From CAYNRA01 sp046293395 (lineage in GTDB: Bacteria > Bacteroidota > Bacteroidia > Cytophagales > Spirosomataceae), in assembly GCA_046293395.1 (NCBI GenBank), contig JBKBOU010000002.1, positions 744,001 to 808,000 on the forward strand: DNA of 64,000 nt. Direction: 5' to 3'. The position numbers and the translations under genes are program-made. Each line of letters starts with the position of its first letter. The first letter of the stretch is position 1. Below the pieces are notes generated by a model. It saw nothing but the letters and a program-made list of their open reading frames with translations, did no database searches and was not told the DNA's origin. Below are positions 1 through 7,846 of this stretch, in pieces.

Positions 1-1
1 A

Positions 2-400
2 CTTTTTTTGATAGAAGTTATCCAAAAGTGTATCCGTGAAACGGGCGAAAACAGAACTTTGTACGAATTTTTGGAAACCTCTTTCCATACATTTGACAAC
101 CAATTGGACGGAAGTCAAAACTTTCATTTACTTTTTCTACTTCAATTTTGTCGGTATTTGGGCTTCGAACCCGAGACAGCCGAGGAAATCAGCCAGCAAG
201 TATATAAAGAGGCAGGTTGGCGAGTTGAGAACCTATCTTTATTAAACCAACTCATTCAAGCCTCTTATCAAACCCGACTAGAAATACCCAGAAAAGAACG
301 TAATCAGTTGTTAGATAGCATTTTATGGTATTACCGAGTACATATAGACGGTTTCGGCGAAGTCAAATCGTTGTCTATTATTCGGGAGATATTTCATTGA
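2..400 (+). CDS. recO: DNA repair protein RecO, C-terminal part
   Basis: Partial gene: the reading frame is open to the left edge, so the true start lies outside the window and the TTG at 8 is only the first possible internal start. The visible ~130 residues are a helical domain with NFHLLFLLQFCRYLGF, then LDSILWYYRVHIDGF and a final SLSIIREIF, which is the usual ending of Bacteroidota RecO. RecO loads RecA on SSB-coated single-stranded DNA together with RecR in recombinational repair. The N-terminal OB fold is not in the window. It is followed by an 80-base gap and a co-directional glycosyltransferase. Family assignment rests on this C-terminal pattern only. Confidence 0.8.
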   Translation, partial: LFLIEVIQKCIRETGENRTLYEFLETSFHTFDNQLDGSQNFHLLFLLQFCRYLGFEPETAEEISQQVYKEAGWRVENLSLLNQLIQASYQTRLEIPRKERNQLLDSILWYYRVHIDGFGEVKSLSIIREIFH

Positions 401-442
401 CAAACCCCAATGCTTTTGCAATTCCTTTTTGAAAAGCTTACT

Positions 443-474
443 TTTGGTAACATTTTGACAAAAAGATATACTTC
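443..474 (+). promoter_or_regulatory. Possible Bacteroidota promoter before the glycosyltransferase
   Basis: TTTG at 443-446, a 20-base spacer, then TATACTTC at 467-474. The -33 box and spacing match the Bacteroidota consensus, but the -7 box only partly matches TAnnTTTG. It would start transcription almost at the ATG at 481, so it is a weak candidate. Confidence 0.3.
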
Positions 475-480
475 CAATAC

Positions 481-1218
481 ATGAAATTAAGTGTAGTTAT
501 CCCTGCTTACAACGAAGAAGAATCCATCCCTGAGACCCTACGATCACTCTATAAGACACTGAACGAAGCGCAAATTCCACATGAAATTTGGGTAACGAAT
601 GACAATTCAAAAGACCAAACAGAGACGGTACTCAAGCAACTTCAAACAGAAATCCCAACGTTGGTATTTGAGACAAACAAAGGGCCTAATGGCTTTGGCT
701 ATGCTGTTCGGTATGGTTTGGAGCGTTTTTCAGGAGATTGTGTGGCTGTTTTCATGGCAGATATGTCGGATGACCCCGCCGATTTGGTTCGTTATTACCG
801 AACGATGCTCGAAAAAGACGTCGATGCCGTTTTTGGGAGCCGATGGATAAAAGGTGGCAAAGTGGTTGACTACCCGCAAGTCAAGAAAGTAATCAACCGT
901 ATTGCCAATTTTATCATTCAAATCGTAATGGGTGTGAAATACAATGACACAACGAATGCTTTCAAATTGTACAAACGCCACACGATTGAGGGCGTAAAAC
1001 CCTTCTTATCCCCTCATTTCAATCTCACCGTTGAAATTCCGCTCAAAGCCATGGTTCGTGGCTACTCTTTTGCCATTGTTCCGAATAGCTGGACAAATAG
1101 AAAATATGGCGAGTCTAAACTGAAAATCAAAGAAATGGGCAGCCGTTATTTTTTTATTTTGATGTACTGCCTCATTGAAAAGTATTTCTCACGCGGAGAT
1201 TATTACAAAAAATCGTAA
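481..1218 (+). CDS. Family 2 glycosyltransferase, dolichyl/polyprenyl-phosphate mannosyltransferase type
   Basis: 245 residues. The N-terminus KLSVVIPAYNEEESIPETL is the GT2 nucleotide-binding start, followed by a metal-binding acidic cluster ADMSDDP near residue 93-99 and a FGSRW motif typical of the DPM1/polyprenyl-phosphate glycosyltransferase branch. There are no C-terminal membrane helices, as in soluble DPM1-type enzymes. The likely reaction is transfer of a sugar from a nucleotide donor to a polyprenyl phosphate at the cytoplasmic membrane. The sugar cannot be told from sequence. Its stop is 2 bases from the convergent tatD stop. Confidence 0.85.
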   Translation: MKLSVVIPAYNEEESIPETLRSLYKTLNEAQIPHEIWVTNDNSKDQTETVLKQLQTEIPTLVFETNKGPNGFGYAVRYGLERFSGDCVAVFMADMSDDPADLVRYYRTMLEKDVDAVFGSRWIKGGKVVDYPQVKKVINRIANFIIQIVMGVKYNDTTNAFKLYKRHTIEGVKPFLSPHFNLTVEIPLKAMVRGYSFAIVPNSWTNRKYGESKLKIKEMGSRYFFILMYCLIEKYFSRGDYYKKS

Positions 1219-1219
1219 A

Positions 1220-2014
1220 TCAAACGTATTGGGTCGCATGTACCAATCTGAGCGCATTAGCTGAAGTTTGCTGAATCACTTCTTGAAGAGGCATCTGCTT
1301 AACTTGAGCTACTTTCTCTGCTACATGTGCTACAAAAGCGACTTCATTTCGTTTACCTCTGTGCGGGACAGGCGCAAGATAAGGCGCGTCTGTCTCCAGA
1401 ACCAGGTGCTGGATGTCAATTTGGGCAATTACTTCTGATACGCCTCCATTTTTGTATGTCACTACGCCACCAATACCTAGTAGAAAGTTTAGGTCGATGA
1501 TGCGTTTCGCGTCTTCTAAATTACCAGAAAAGCAGTGAAAAATTCCGCGAAGGTCTTCCCAACCAAACGATTCGATAAGCTCGCAAGCCCGTGTAATTGC
1601 GTTTAACTGCTCGTCTTTGCTACTTCTTGAATGAATACAAATGGGTAATTGATACTTTTTGGCGAGTTCCAATTGAGCTACGAATGCTTTTTCTTGTTGG
1701 GGAACAAACGTCAAGTCCCAATAAAAGTCCAAACCAATTTCGCCAATCATCAGAAATGGTCTTTTTGCCAACCATTCGCCGACAATCTGAAGTTCGTTTT
1801 CGAAGTTTTCATCGACATAGCAAGGGTGCAAACCCATCATTGGGAGACACATTTCAGGATATTTTTTCTCCCAAGCCAGCATGGGTTCAATGGTTTCTTG
1901 GTTGCAATTGGGCATCCAAATTTGCTTTACTTCAGCCAATTGGATTCGATGCATCATTTCTTGCTCGTCGGCGAGGAATTTTTCATCGTAAATATGGGCG
2001 TGTGTATCTATCAT
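1220..2014 (-). CDS. tatD: TatD family metal-dependent hydrolase/DNase
   Basis: 264 residues, normal length for TatD. The start MIDTHAHIYD carries the HxH metal ligands (H5, H7); further motifs are GEIGLDFYW (metal-binding glutamate), PICIHSR, FHCFSG and LETDAPYLAP with the last metal-binding Asp. TatD proteins are TIM-barrel hydrolases reported as 3'-5' exonucleases that act in DNA repair and degradation. Which of the paralogous TatD/YcfH/YjjV types this is cannot be decided here. The gene is convergent with the glycosyltransferase. Confidence 0.92.
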   Translation of the reverse strand: MIDTHAHIYDEKFLADEQEMMHRIQLAEVKQIWMPNCNQETIEPMLAWEKKYPEMCLPMMGLHPCYVDENFENELQIVGEWLAKRPFLMIGEIGLDFYWDLTFVPQQEKAFVAQLELAKKYQLPICIHSRSSKDEQLNAITRACELIESFGWEDLRGIFHCFSGNLEDAKRIIDLNFLLGIGGVVTYKNGGVSEVIAQIDIQHLVLETDAPYLAPVPHRGKRNEVAFVAHVAEKVAQVKQMPLQEVIQQTSANALRLVHATQYV

Positions 2015-2040
2015 GTGTGGATTTGTTCATTAAACTTATT

Positions 2041-2292
2041 TAACTCTCATTTTTGGAACTTGTTTTGTGTTTTTTCCTTGTAACCAGCCGAAAAATTACG
2101 TGTTCATTTTGTCTAAATAAGACGCTCAATGAGTCTCATTTGAGAAATGAGTCGGTATATTTCTAGCTAAAATAAAGCACAGAAAAGCGAAAGGCTAGGA
2201 TATTTGTAAATGCCTCAAAACAAGAATTGGAAGCCAAAAATAGTTAAAAAAGTAAAACCTTCTGTAAAATACTATTCCAAATGCCGACTAGC
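2041..2292. other. Gap between tatD and the IS fossil: nothing recognised
   Basis: This stretch upstream of tatD holds no reading frame of note and no clear promoter. It is low-complexity AT-rich DNA and forms the left junction between core genes and the foreign island. Confidence 0.5.
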
Positions 2293-2364
2293 GTAATCTT
2301 CCCCAGAAATAGCTACGATAATTAATGTAGTATTTTTAATTTAGGGGTAATGAAAATAAGGTAA
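2293..2364 (+). mobile_element. Fossil end of an IS3-family element
   Basis: The bases from about 2293 to 2364 line up almost base for base with the reverse complement of the terminal part of the IS remnant ending at 47363. The stretch from AGCTACGATAATTAATG through the poly-T run and TTTAGGGGTAATGAAAA differs from the other copy at only about three positions in 46 and reaches the start codon of the IS orfA. The outermost bases (GTAATCTTCCCC) are a degraded form of the terminal repeat. No transposase follows, so this is a solo end left by deletion or recombination. Confidence 0.7.
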
Positions 2365-2369
2365 AAAAA

Positions 2370-2406
2370 GCCCAAGAACTGCCTCTAGTAGGGGAAGTTC
2401 TTGGGC
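2370..2406 (-). terminator. Rho-independent terminator, minus strand
   Basis: Perfect 11-bp inverted repeat GCCCAAGAACT / AGTTCTTGGGC with a 15-base loop. On the minus strand it is followed by a run of T. It lies 295 bases past the Argonaute stop and before tatD, so it would stop the defence operon from running into tatD. Confidence 0.8.
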
Positions 2407-2630
2407 ATCTTCAAAATTGGTTTTTTATGGCTCGATTACAGCTGATTTAAGCCCTCCAAAAGCAAGATTAAAAACCCTGAACAAAAGAGACCTTCCCTCA
2501 GAAAGCCTTAAATGAAGCCAGATTTAGCAAAATCTACTAAAAATCAAGAGAAAAGAGAAGTTGTGCAGGGGCTACCGCTGTTGGTGGCTGCCGCTTTTCT
2601 CGGTCGCTATTGTTGTCGGTTGGTTGAGCG

Positions 2631-2692
2631 TTGGCAAAAAGCACACTCTTTTGCAAGCTTTGGTTTGTGCGGCTTGCAAATGTGTGTGCTTG
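2631..2692. repeat. Left copy of imperfect direct repeat flanking the R-M/Argonaute island
   Basis: TTGGCAAAA followed by CTCTTTTGCAAGCTTTGGTTTGTGC and GGCTTGCAAATGTG in the same order as at 8268-8331. Inside the copy GCAAGC pairs with GCTTGC and AGCACAC with GTGTGCT, so the single strand can fold into a long imperfect hairpin with bulges. The surrounding 2560-2700 is clearly more GC- and GT-rich than the operon. Confidence 0.65.
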
Positions 2693-2700
2693 TGTGTTGG

Positions 2701-4143
2701 CTACATATAAAAGCTATATTTCAATTGCATATTGTCGTCAGGTGTCAAGTATTTTAATATTTCGCCAACATTTCGGGCACATTCAATGGTAATTGGCATT
2801 TGTCTGTCAAATTGAGTGTTGTTCCAATTCATTTTTGTAAGTGCTAAAATTTCATCACAAATGACGTTTGGCGATTCGTCATGAGTTGCAAGTTTAATTT
2901 CAATTGCTCTTGGAATGTATCTACCCGGATATGTTTCGTAATACGGAACAGAACCTCTTGTATAAAGCAAATGATGTTTGTCTGTCATTGTAAAATGTGT
3001 GCCTCGCATTGGTGGATAATTTCCGCTACGATACAATCTAATGTCTGATGTTTGTATTGAAACCAAATCAATTTGGTTGATGTGTAATTCTTTTGCGGCT
3101 TGAGTAAAGCCGTAAATTTCATCTTCATTGAAATTTGATGTTTTGTGTAAAACCAAACGCTTAGGAAATATTTTTACTGCGTCATAATATTCTTTGAGTG
3201 ATTGTGTCAATAAATTGTACGCCTGTTGGTCGTCCAAATGCGGTGTTCGGTCATTCTTTTTTAGCGTTATTTCTTCGCCTCTTAAAATTACTCCTTTCCC
3301 CAACTCGTTAAATATTTGAGCAATGCTTGTTTGAGTAGATTTCTTATCACGGCTTTTGAAAAAACTAATTCCTGCATAGCAAGTTGTTTCCGCAGAATCT
3401 TTTCTGATTAACGCCCAAGGCGTACCCGATGCTTTGTAATACAACGCTGTGAAAAAATTCCAAGCGATTGTTGCAGGGTCTTGCATTTCTGCGGTTGGCT
3501 TTGCAATTCTATCCCGAATTATTTGAATTGGAATATTGTACTGCATTGCTTTTGCTTTTAAGTTTCTTCTAAAATTCTGTTCTTTTTTAGAAACTTCTTC
3601 TTCGTCAAAATCCTTTTCTACAACTTTATCTTCATCATCTGCTGTTTTTGGTTTTGCTTCCATAATGTGCTTCATCAGGTTTTCAGGTAAAGCACAAAGG
3701 ATAACGTCTGGTTTTTTGTTTTTAGAAAGAAATTTAATTTCGCTGAGATATAAATTTGTTATTTCTGTAATTGTTCCTTCAAGTGAATTTTTTTCTTTGA
3801 TTATCTTTTCAATGTCTGAATTATTCAGTTTGCGTAAATAAGTATCGTCATAAGCTATTTCACATTTGAAACCAATAGTTTTGTTGAAACCGCAAAAATT
3901 CATAAATAAATTTGGGTGCGGTGTTTTGCTTTGTTTTCCGTCTATATGTGATTTACAACTTTCTAACCATTCTAATACTTTATCAACGCTTTCGCCTTTT
4001 CCAACAATTCCAATGGTTATTTTTTCAGGACGAACTTGTGTAATGTCAAAAGGATTGTATGTGTAAATACCACTTTTAGGACAAATGTGATGACTTGTAC
4101 CGAATTGCAAAGACGGTTCTTCTATGTATCTTAATTTCATCAT
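2701..4143 (-). CDS. Short prokaryotic Argonaute (MID-PIWI)
   Basis: 480 residues, the size of short pAgos, which have only MID and PIWI domains. The PIWI end is unmistakable: LTKMNWNNTQFDRQMPITIE at 435-454 followed by CARNVGEILKYL, and upstream RIAKPTAEMQDPATIAWNF (212-230) and TPWAL (241-245), which are standard in this family. The first catalytic Asp of the PIWI DEDX tetrad is lost: where active enzymes have GID this protein has CYAGIS (255-260), so it should bind guide and target without cutting. A charged insert (about 165-190, rich in E, D and K) lies between MID and PIWI. Its ATG overlaps the stop of the APAZ gene (ATGATG), so both are translationally coupled. Known short pAgos bind an APAZ protein and trigger its effector domain upon guided recognition of invader nucleic acid. 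Confidence 0.93.
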   Translation of the reverse strand: MMKLRYIEEPSLQFGTSHHICPKSGIYTYNPFDITQVRPEKITIGIVGKGESVDKVLEWLESCKSHIDGKQSKTPHPNLFMNFCGFNKTIGFKCEIAYDDTYLRKLNNSDIEKIIKEKNSLEGTITEITNLYLSEIKFLSKNKKPDVILCALPENLMKHIMEAKPKTADDEDKVVEKDFDEEEVSKKEQNFRRNLKAKAMQYNIPIQIIRDRIAKPTAEMQDPATIAWNFFTALYYKASGTPWALIRKDSAETTCYAGISFFKSRDKKSTQTSIAQIFNELGKGVILRGEEITLKKNDRTPHLDDQQAYNLLTQSLKEYYDAVKIFPKRLVLHKTSNFNEDEIYGFTQAAKELHINQIDLVSIQTSDIRLYRSGNYPPMRGTHFTMTDKHHLLYTRGSVPYYETYPGRYIPRAIEIKLATHDESPNVICDEILALTKMNWNNTQFDRQMPITIECARNVGEILKYLTPDDNMQLKYSFYM

Positions 4144-5645
4144 TCAAATATTGTTGAATCCGCTAATTCGGTGTCGGCTTCTAATTCTGTTGGTAATGCT
4201 TCTGTATTCTTTTCTACAACTTTTGCAGGTATCCATTTTTGTTCATCTAAACTTGGCGACAAACTTATCGGTTCAAGTTTATGGATTTTCAAATAAGGAA
4301 ATTCAGTCGTAAATAAATCCGTGTATGAAAGATAGTATGAAAAGAAGCGGAAATAATTGTAAACAGAATTGTTGTTTTCTAAACGTTTTATTCCTGACAT
4401 ATAAGCCGATTCAAAACGGCTTTCTCTGTAACCACCTGGGTTTGTAAAACTCCAAGTCGGATTTATGATTAAATACCAATCTGTGTCAAAATTGATGAAA
4501 GAACACTTAAACGCTAAATGACGAAAACAAATCAAGTGTCTTTCCTTTTTATTCATCATAGGGAAAATGACTGTTTTTGTAGATTCTTTCTTGCCTTTCC
4601 AACGTATTTGTTTTGCTTTTTTACTTCCGGGGTTTCTATTTGCAAAACGAAATGTTTCTCGGCTATCGTACCATTCAATCTCTTTTAAGAAACAAAGCTG
4701 CATTAGTGTATTTCTCAATAAATGTTTGAATACTCTGTTAGTCGCTTCGTTTTGTTCATAGAACTCTGAACATTCAAGAGAAGTTATTGTTCCGATGTCA
4801 ATTATATTTCTGAATGGCTCTCTATTAGAGGTTAAATCACGAAATGTATAAAGGCAATTTTCGTACAATATCCAATCAGAAGCCCTTGCTTTATATTCAC
4901 GCAATGCAGAACGGACTAATTTGTTTGGTTTAAGTTTCTTTACGTTTCGCTTTCCTATTGAAGTAAGGTATTCATTAAGTCTTGCCGTTATTCCTTCTTC
5001 ATCAACGTTTAAATCAGCTTTGTAAATTGTATTTCCAAAAGTGATTTTAAGCATATTAGGCGAAATGTTCTCGGGTTCATTTTTTAGATAACCACTTTCA
5101 AATTTTTTCTTGCGTTGCTCAATTTGAATATCGGAAAATTCGTGTTCATATAGTTTTGCTATTGCTTGCAATTTTGGTGTTGCACTTATAGCGTTTATTT
5201 TTTGTAAAATGATGTCTTTGTCTATAATGTGGTCATTTGTTACAAAAGAGAAATCATTTGGAATTATGCCATTTAATTTTGTGTCGTTGTACTGAGGTTT
5301 CTTTTCTGTAAGAATGTAGATATAAAGCACGTCAAATTGTTTTTGCAATTCGTGTCTTGCAAAAGTTTCGAGTGTGTTTTTGATTTTATCAAATGAACTT
5401 GTTGATGTTATCTGAAAAGCAACCCGACTTTTAAAGTCCGCCAAATCAATTGCGGGAAAATTTTTGCGTTGTGTTGAATTAAAATTTTCAAGTTGTAGTC
5501 CAAAAACTTCATTTAAAACAGGAACTAAAAAACTTTCTGCGTGAATGTTGATGTGATAATTACCAATAGCATTAAACCCTTCTACTTCAAGAACAAATCT
5601 TGAAGCGTAGGTATTTATTTTGCTTATAAAATCAATTCTGTTCAA
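4140..5645 (-). CDS. APAZ protein with SMEK-like, nuclease-like N-terminal effector domain
   Basis: 501 residues in two parts. Residues about 200-455 form an APAZ domain: RHLAFKCSFINFDTDWYL (375-392) and MSGIKRLENNNSVYNYF (416-432) are the hallmark blocks with which short Argonautes hold their partner. Residues 1-120 are the effector: INIHAESFLVPVLNEVFGL, FPAIDLADFKSRVAFQITS and VLYIYILTEKK match, from memory, the family named SMEK. The order E37, D67 and Q78-x-T80 recalls a PD-(D/E)xK core, but Lys is replaced by Thr, so nuclease activity is an inference. There is no SIR2 (NAD-binding) or TIR motif. It starts 15 bases after the methyltransferase stop and overlaps the Argonaute start by 4 bases. 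The C-terminus (480-501) is an acidic tail. Confidence 0.85.
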   Translation of the reverse strand: MNRIDFISKINTYASRFVLEVEGFNAIGNYHINIHAESFLVPVLNEVFGLQLENFNSTQRKNFPAIDLADFKSRVAFQITSTSSFDKIKNTLETFARHELQKQFDVLYIYILTEKKPQYNDTKLNGIIPNDFSFVTNDHIIDKDIILQKINAISATPKLQAIAKLYEHEFSDIQIEQRKKKFESGYLKNEPENISPNMLKITFGNTIYKADLNVDEEGITARLNEYLTSIGKRNVKKLKPNKLVRSALREYKARASDWILYENCLYTFRDLTSNREPFRNIIDIGTITSLECSEFYEQNEATNRVFKHLLRNTLMQLCFLKEIEWYDSRETFRFANRNPGSKKAKQIRWKGKKESTKTVIFPMMNKKERHLICFRHLAFKCSFINFDTDWYLIINPTWSFTNPGGYRESRFESAYMSGIKRLENNNSVYNYFRFFSYYLSYTDLFTTEFPYLKIHKLEPISLSPSLDEQKWIPAKVVEKNTEALPTELEADTELADSTIFE

Positions 5646-5660
5646 TTTTAAATTTCGTGT

Positions 5661-6980
5661 TTACCTGTTTAAATAATTCTCTAAAATTTCATTCATCAAA
5701 TCCGAATATCTCGAATCCGATAAAACTTCAAAGTCTGTTTTCAAAGCCTTTCCATATTCTACTTTTGGCTCAAAAAGTGTCGTTTGGAAAAGAGGGTTTT
5801 CGGAATCACTTTTACCATTTACATAATCGCCCATTCCTTCAAGTCCTACAAAAAAACGTTTTAAAATATTGTCCAATGCTTCTGAACTATTATCAACGCC
5901 AATCCATTTTCTTCTCAATTGCTCCGCAATGCCAAGTGTTGTTCCTGAACCTGCAAAACAGTCTAAAACAATATCATTTTCGTTTGATGATGCTTCAATA
6001 ATTCGCTTCAACAAATCAGGATTTTTCTCGGTAGGATAGCCTGTGATTTTGATGTTTTGATTAAGCGAATCTTGTGTGTCTAACCAAATGTCCTGAACAG
6101 GAATGCCTCTGTCCATATCCAAGAAAACTTTTCTTCTTGGATTGCCATTTGCTGACCAATAAATTTCTCCTTTCTTGTCAAATTCATCTAACTTTTCGGG
6201 TGTGTATTGCCAATGTTTTCCCGGTGGTGGAAACATTCCACGCCATTCTTTACCGGTTTCTCCGTTTCTGATTCCCGGTGCGTGGATTGGCACTTTTTTG
6301 TATCGTCTACCCGTTGCTTCATCAATGCACGGATATTCTTTTAAAATTTTGTCATCCGTCCAAACTGCGGTCGCTCTGTGCCAAGTGAAATTTTCTGTCT
6401 TAGAATAAAACAGAATATAATCGGAAATATTTCCGTAAGTGTTTCGTGTAGAATTTTTGTTACTGCATTTTTTACGTGTAATAAAACCACGAAAGTTTTT
6501 TGCTCCGAACACTTCGTCCATTATGATTTTGATTTGCGAAGTCATATTGCTGTCAAGATGAACGTAAATAGAACCCTCATCACACAACAACTCACGTAAC
6601 AAAATCAATCTTCGTCTGATAAATTCTATAAAATGACTGCCTACCAAATCATCTTTGTATGAATCTTTTTGATTTCGGGATTGAAAAACGCTGTTTGTTC
6701 CGTAAGGCGGGTCAATGTAAATCAGTTTGATTTTGTTTTTCAAATTGCCCGATTGCAATAGAAAACGCAAAACGTCTAAATTATCACCATAAAATAGTTT
6801 ATTTTCTTTAAACTCGCCATAAAGCGATTCATACTTTTCTGTGAATGGTATTGATATAACTTCCTTTTCAGACATTTTACCTTTGTAGGTAATTTCATAA
6901 TCTGTTTCAAAAGGAAATTGTTCAGAAGAAATAATCTGAACTGATTCCTGCCACATATTTTTGGTTACGCCTGTTGCCAT
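5661..6980 (-). CDS. DNA adenine methyltransferase of the type II R-M system (beta class)
   Basis: 439 residues. Catalytic motif IV is DPPYGT (90-95) and the S-adenosylmethionine motif I is FAGSGTT (342-348), so the order is IV before I, the beta class. DPPY rather than SPP suggests N6-adenine methylation, although N4-cytosine cannot be excluded. The target-recognition region lies between (about 170-300), with GMFPPPGKHW typical of beta-class type II and III enzymes. It would protect host sites from the restriction enzyme encoded 4 bases upstream. There is no large type III Res subunit nearby, so type II is the natural reading. The recognition sequence cannot be read from the protein. Confidence 0.92.
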   Translation of the reverse strand: MATGVTKNMWQESVQIISSEQFPFETDYEITYKGKMSEKEVISIPFTEKYESLYGEFKENKLFYGDNLDVLRFLLQSGNLKNKIKLIYIDPPYGTNSVFQSRNQKDSYKDDLVGSHFIEFIRRRLILLRELLCDEGSIYVHLDSNMTSQIKIIMDEVFGAKNFRGFITRKKCSNKNSTRNTYGNISDYILFYSKTENFTWHRATAVWTDDKILKEYPCIDEATGRRYKKVPIHAPGIRNGETGKEWRGMFPPPGKHWQYTPEKLDEFDKKGEIYWSANGNPRRKVFLDMDRGIPVQDIWLDTQDSLNQNIKITGYPTEKNPDLLKRIIEASSNENDIVLDCFAGSGTTLGIAEQLRRKWIGVDNSSEALDNILKRFFVGLEGMGDYVNGKSDSENPLFQTTLFEPKVEYGKALKTDFEVLSDSRYSDLMNEILENYLNR

Positions 6981-6984
6981 AGTT

Positions 6985-7845
6985 TTAACTTTTTAACCAT
7001 TCGAGGGTAATTCTTTCGGGTATCATTCTTAATGTAACTACTTTGATGTCGTCCGATGCTTCTTCGATATAGCTGTAGTCGTCCCACATTGAACCTAATA
7101 ATAGCCCTGGTCCATCATTGACAAAAATTATTTTTGTTCTCAAATCTTTTCCTATTGCATAATCAAGCAACTCACGAGAAGCATTGGAATAGCCGCCAGT
7201 TCTATCATCTTCCTGTGCACCGCCTCTGTCGGAATCATATCTTGCAAATCCAACAGCCAAAATATTTTCACCTTCTTTTATGATGAAATCGGCAGGTCGG
7301 TTGGGTTTGGTATAATCTTCAAAGACTTCTCCAAGCAAAATATCCCGACCTGCTCTTTCAGGACCAAGTATCTTAAAATCGGGAAATTGGTTACGAAGTA
7401 ATTCAAACATACTTTCGGTCATATTATATCCTTTCTGTCCACGGTCTTTGTATTCCCAAAGAATGGCACACAAAGCCTCATCAGGCATAGGTCGGGATAA
7501 AAATGCTTTTTGAACTTCTACAATTGGTCTAAAGCCTTTACCAAATTCTTTGCAAATCCATTCAGCTTTTCGTTTCTGTTTCAGCATTTCAACAGGCGTG
7601 TTCGGGCTTACATATTTTCTGAAAACTCTTGCTAGTTGAATCCTCATCCAAGGTTGAGAAACCTCAATGGTTTGCATAAAAAGTTTTTCGGACGTTTCAC
7701 TTGATTTTAAGAGTTGTCCGAATATCTCAAGAACAGGTTGATACAGGTGGCAAGCGTCAACAAGAATATCGGGATAAAACTCACCCGAAGCAAGTGTTAT
7801 CCAATTTGTATTTTCTGGTTTATAATCTCTAAATTTCTTAGTCAT
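6985..7845 (-). CDS. Probable type II restriction endonuclease
   Basis: 286 residues. I recognise the protein as a restriction enzyme by its place between a C-type regulator and a methyltransferase and by the block RPADFIIKEGENILAVGFAR (183-202) followed by YDSDRGGAQEDDRTGGY, which recalls type II endonucleases. D186 and the later acidic residues are candidate metal ligands, but a textbook (D/E)xK is not obvious. The start is 1 base after the stop that ends the read-through tail of the regulator, and its own stop is 4 bases before the methyltransferase start, so the three are co-transcribed. The recognition site is unknown. Confidence 0.75.
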   Translation of the reverse strand: MTKKFRDYKPENTNWITLASGEFYPDILVDACHLYQPVLEIFGQLLKSSETSEKLFMQTIEVSQPWMRIQLARVFRKYVSPNTPVEMLKQKRKAEWICKEFGKGFRPIVEVQKAFLSRPMPDEALCAILWEYKDRGQKGYNMTESMFELLRNQFPDFKILGPERAGRDILLGEVFEDYTKPNRPADFIIKEGENILAVGFARYDSDRGGAQEDDRTGGYSNASRELLDYAIGKDLRTKIIFVNDGPGLLLGSMWDDYSYIEEASDDIKVVTLRMIPERITLEWLKS

Positions 7846-7846
7846 T

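Noticed and set aside
2512..2757. 81-codon plus-strand frame
   Set aside because: It covers the GT-rich repeat and the end of the Argonaute gene and has no protein-like pattern.
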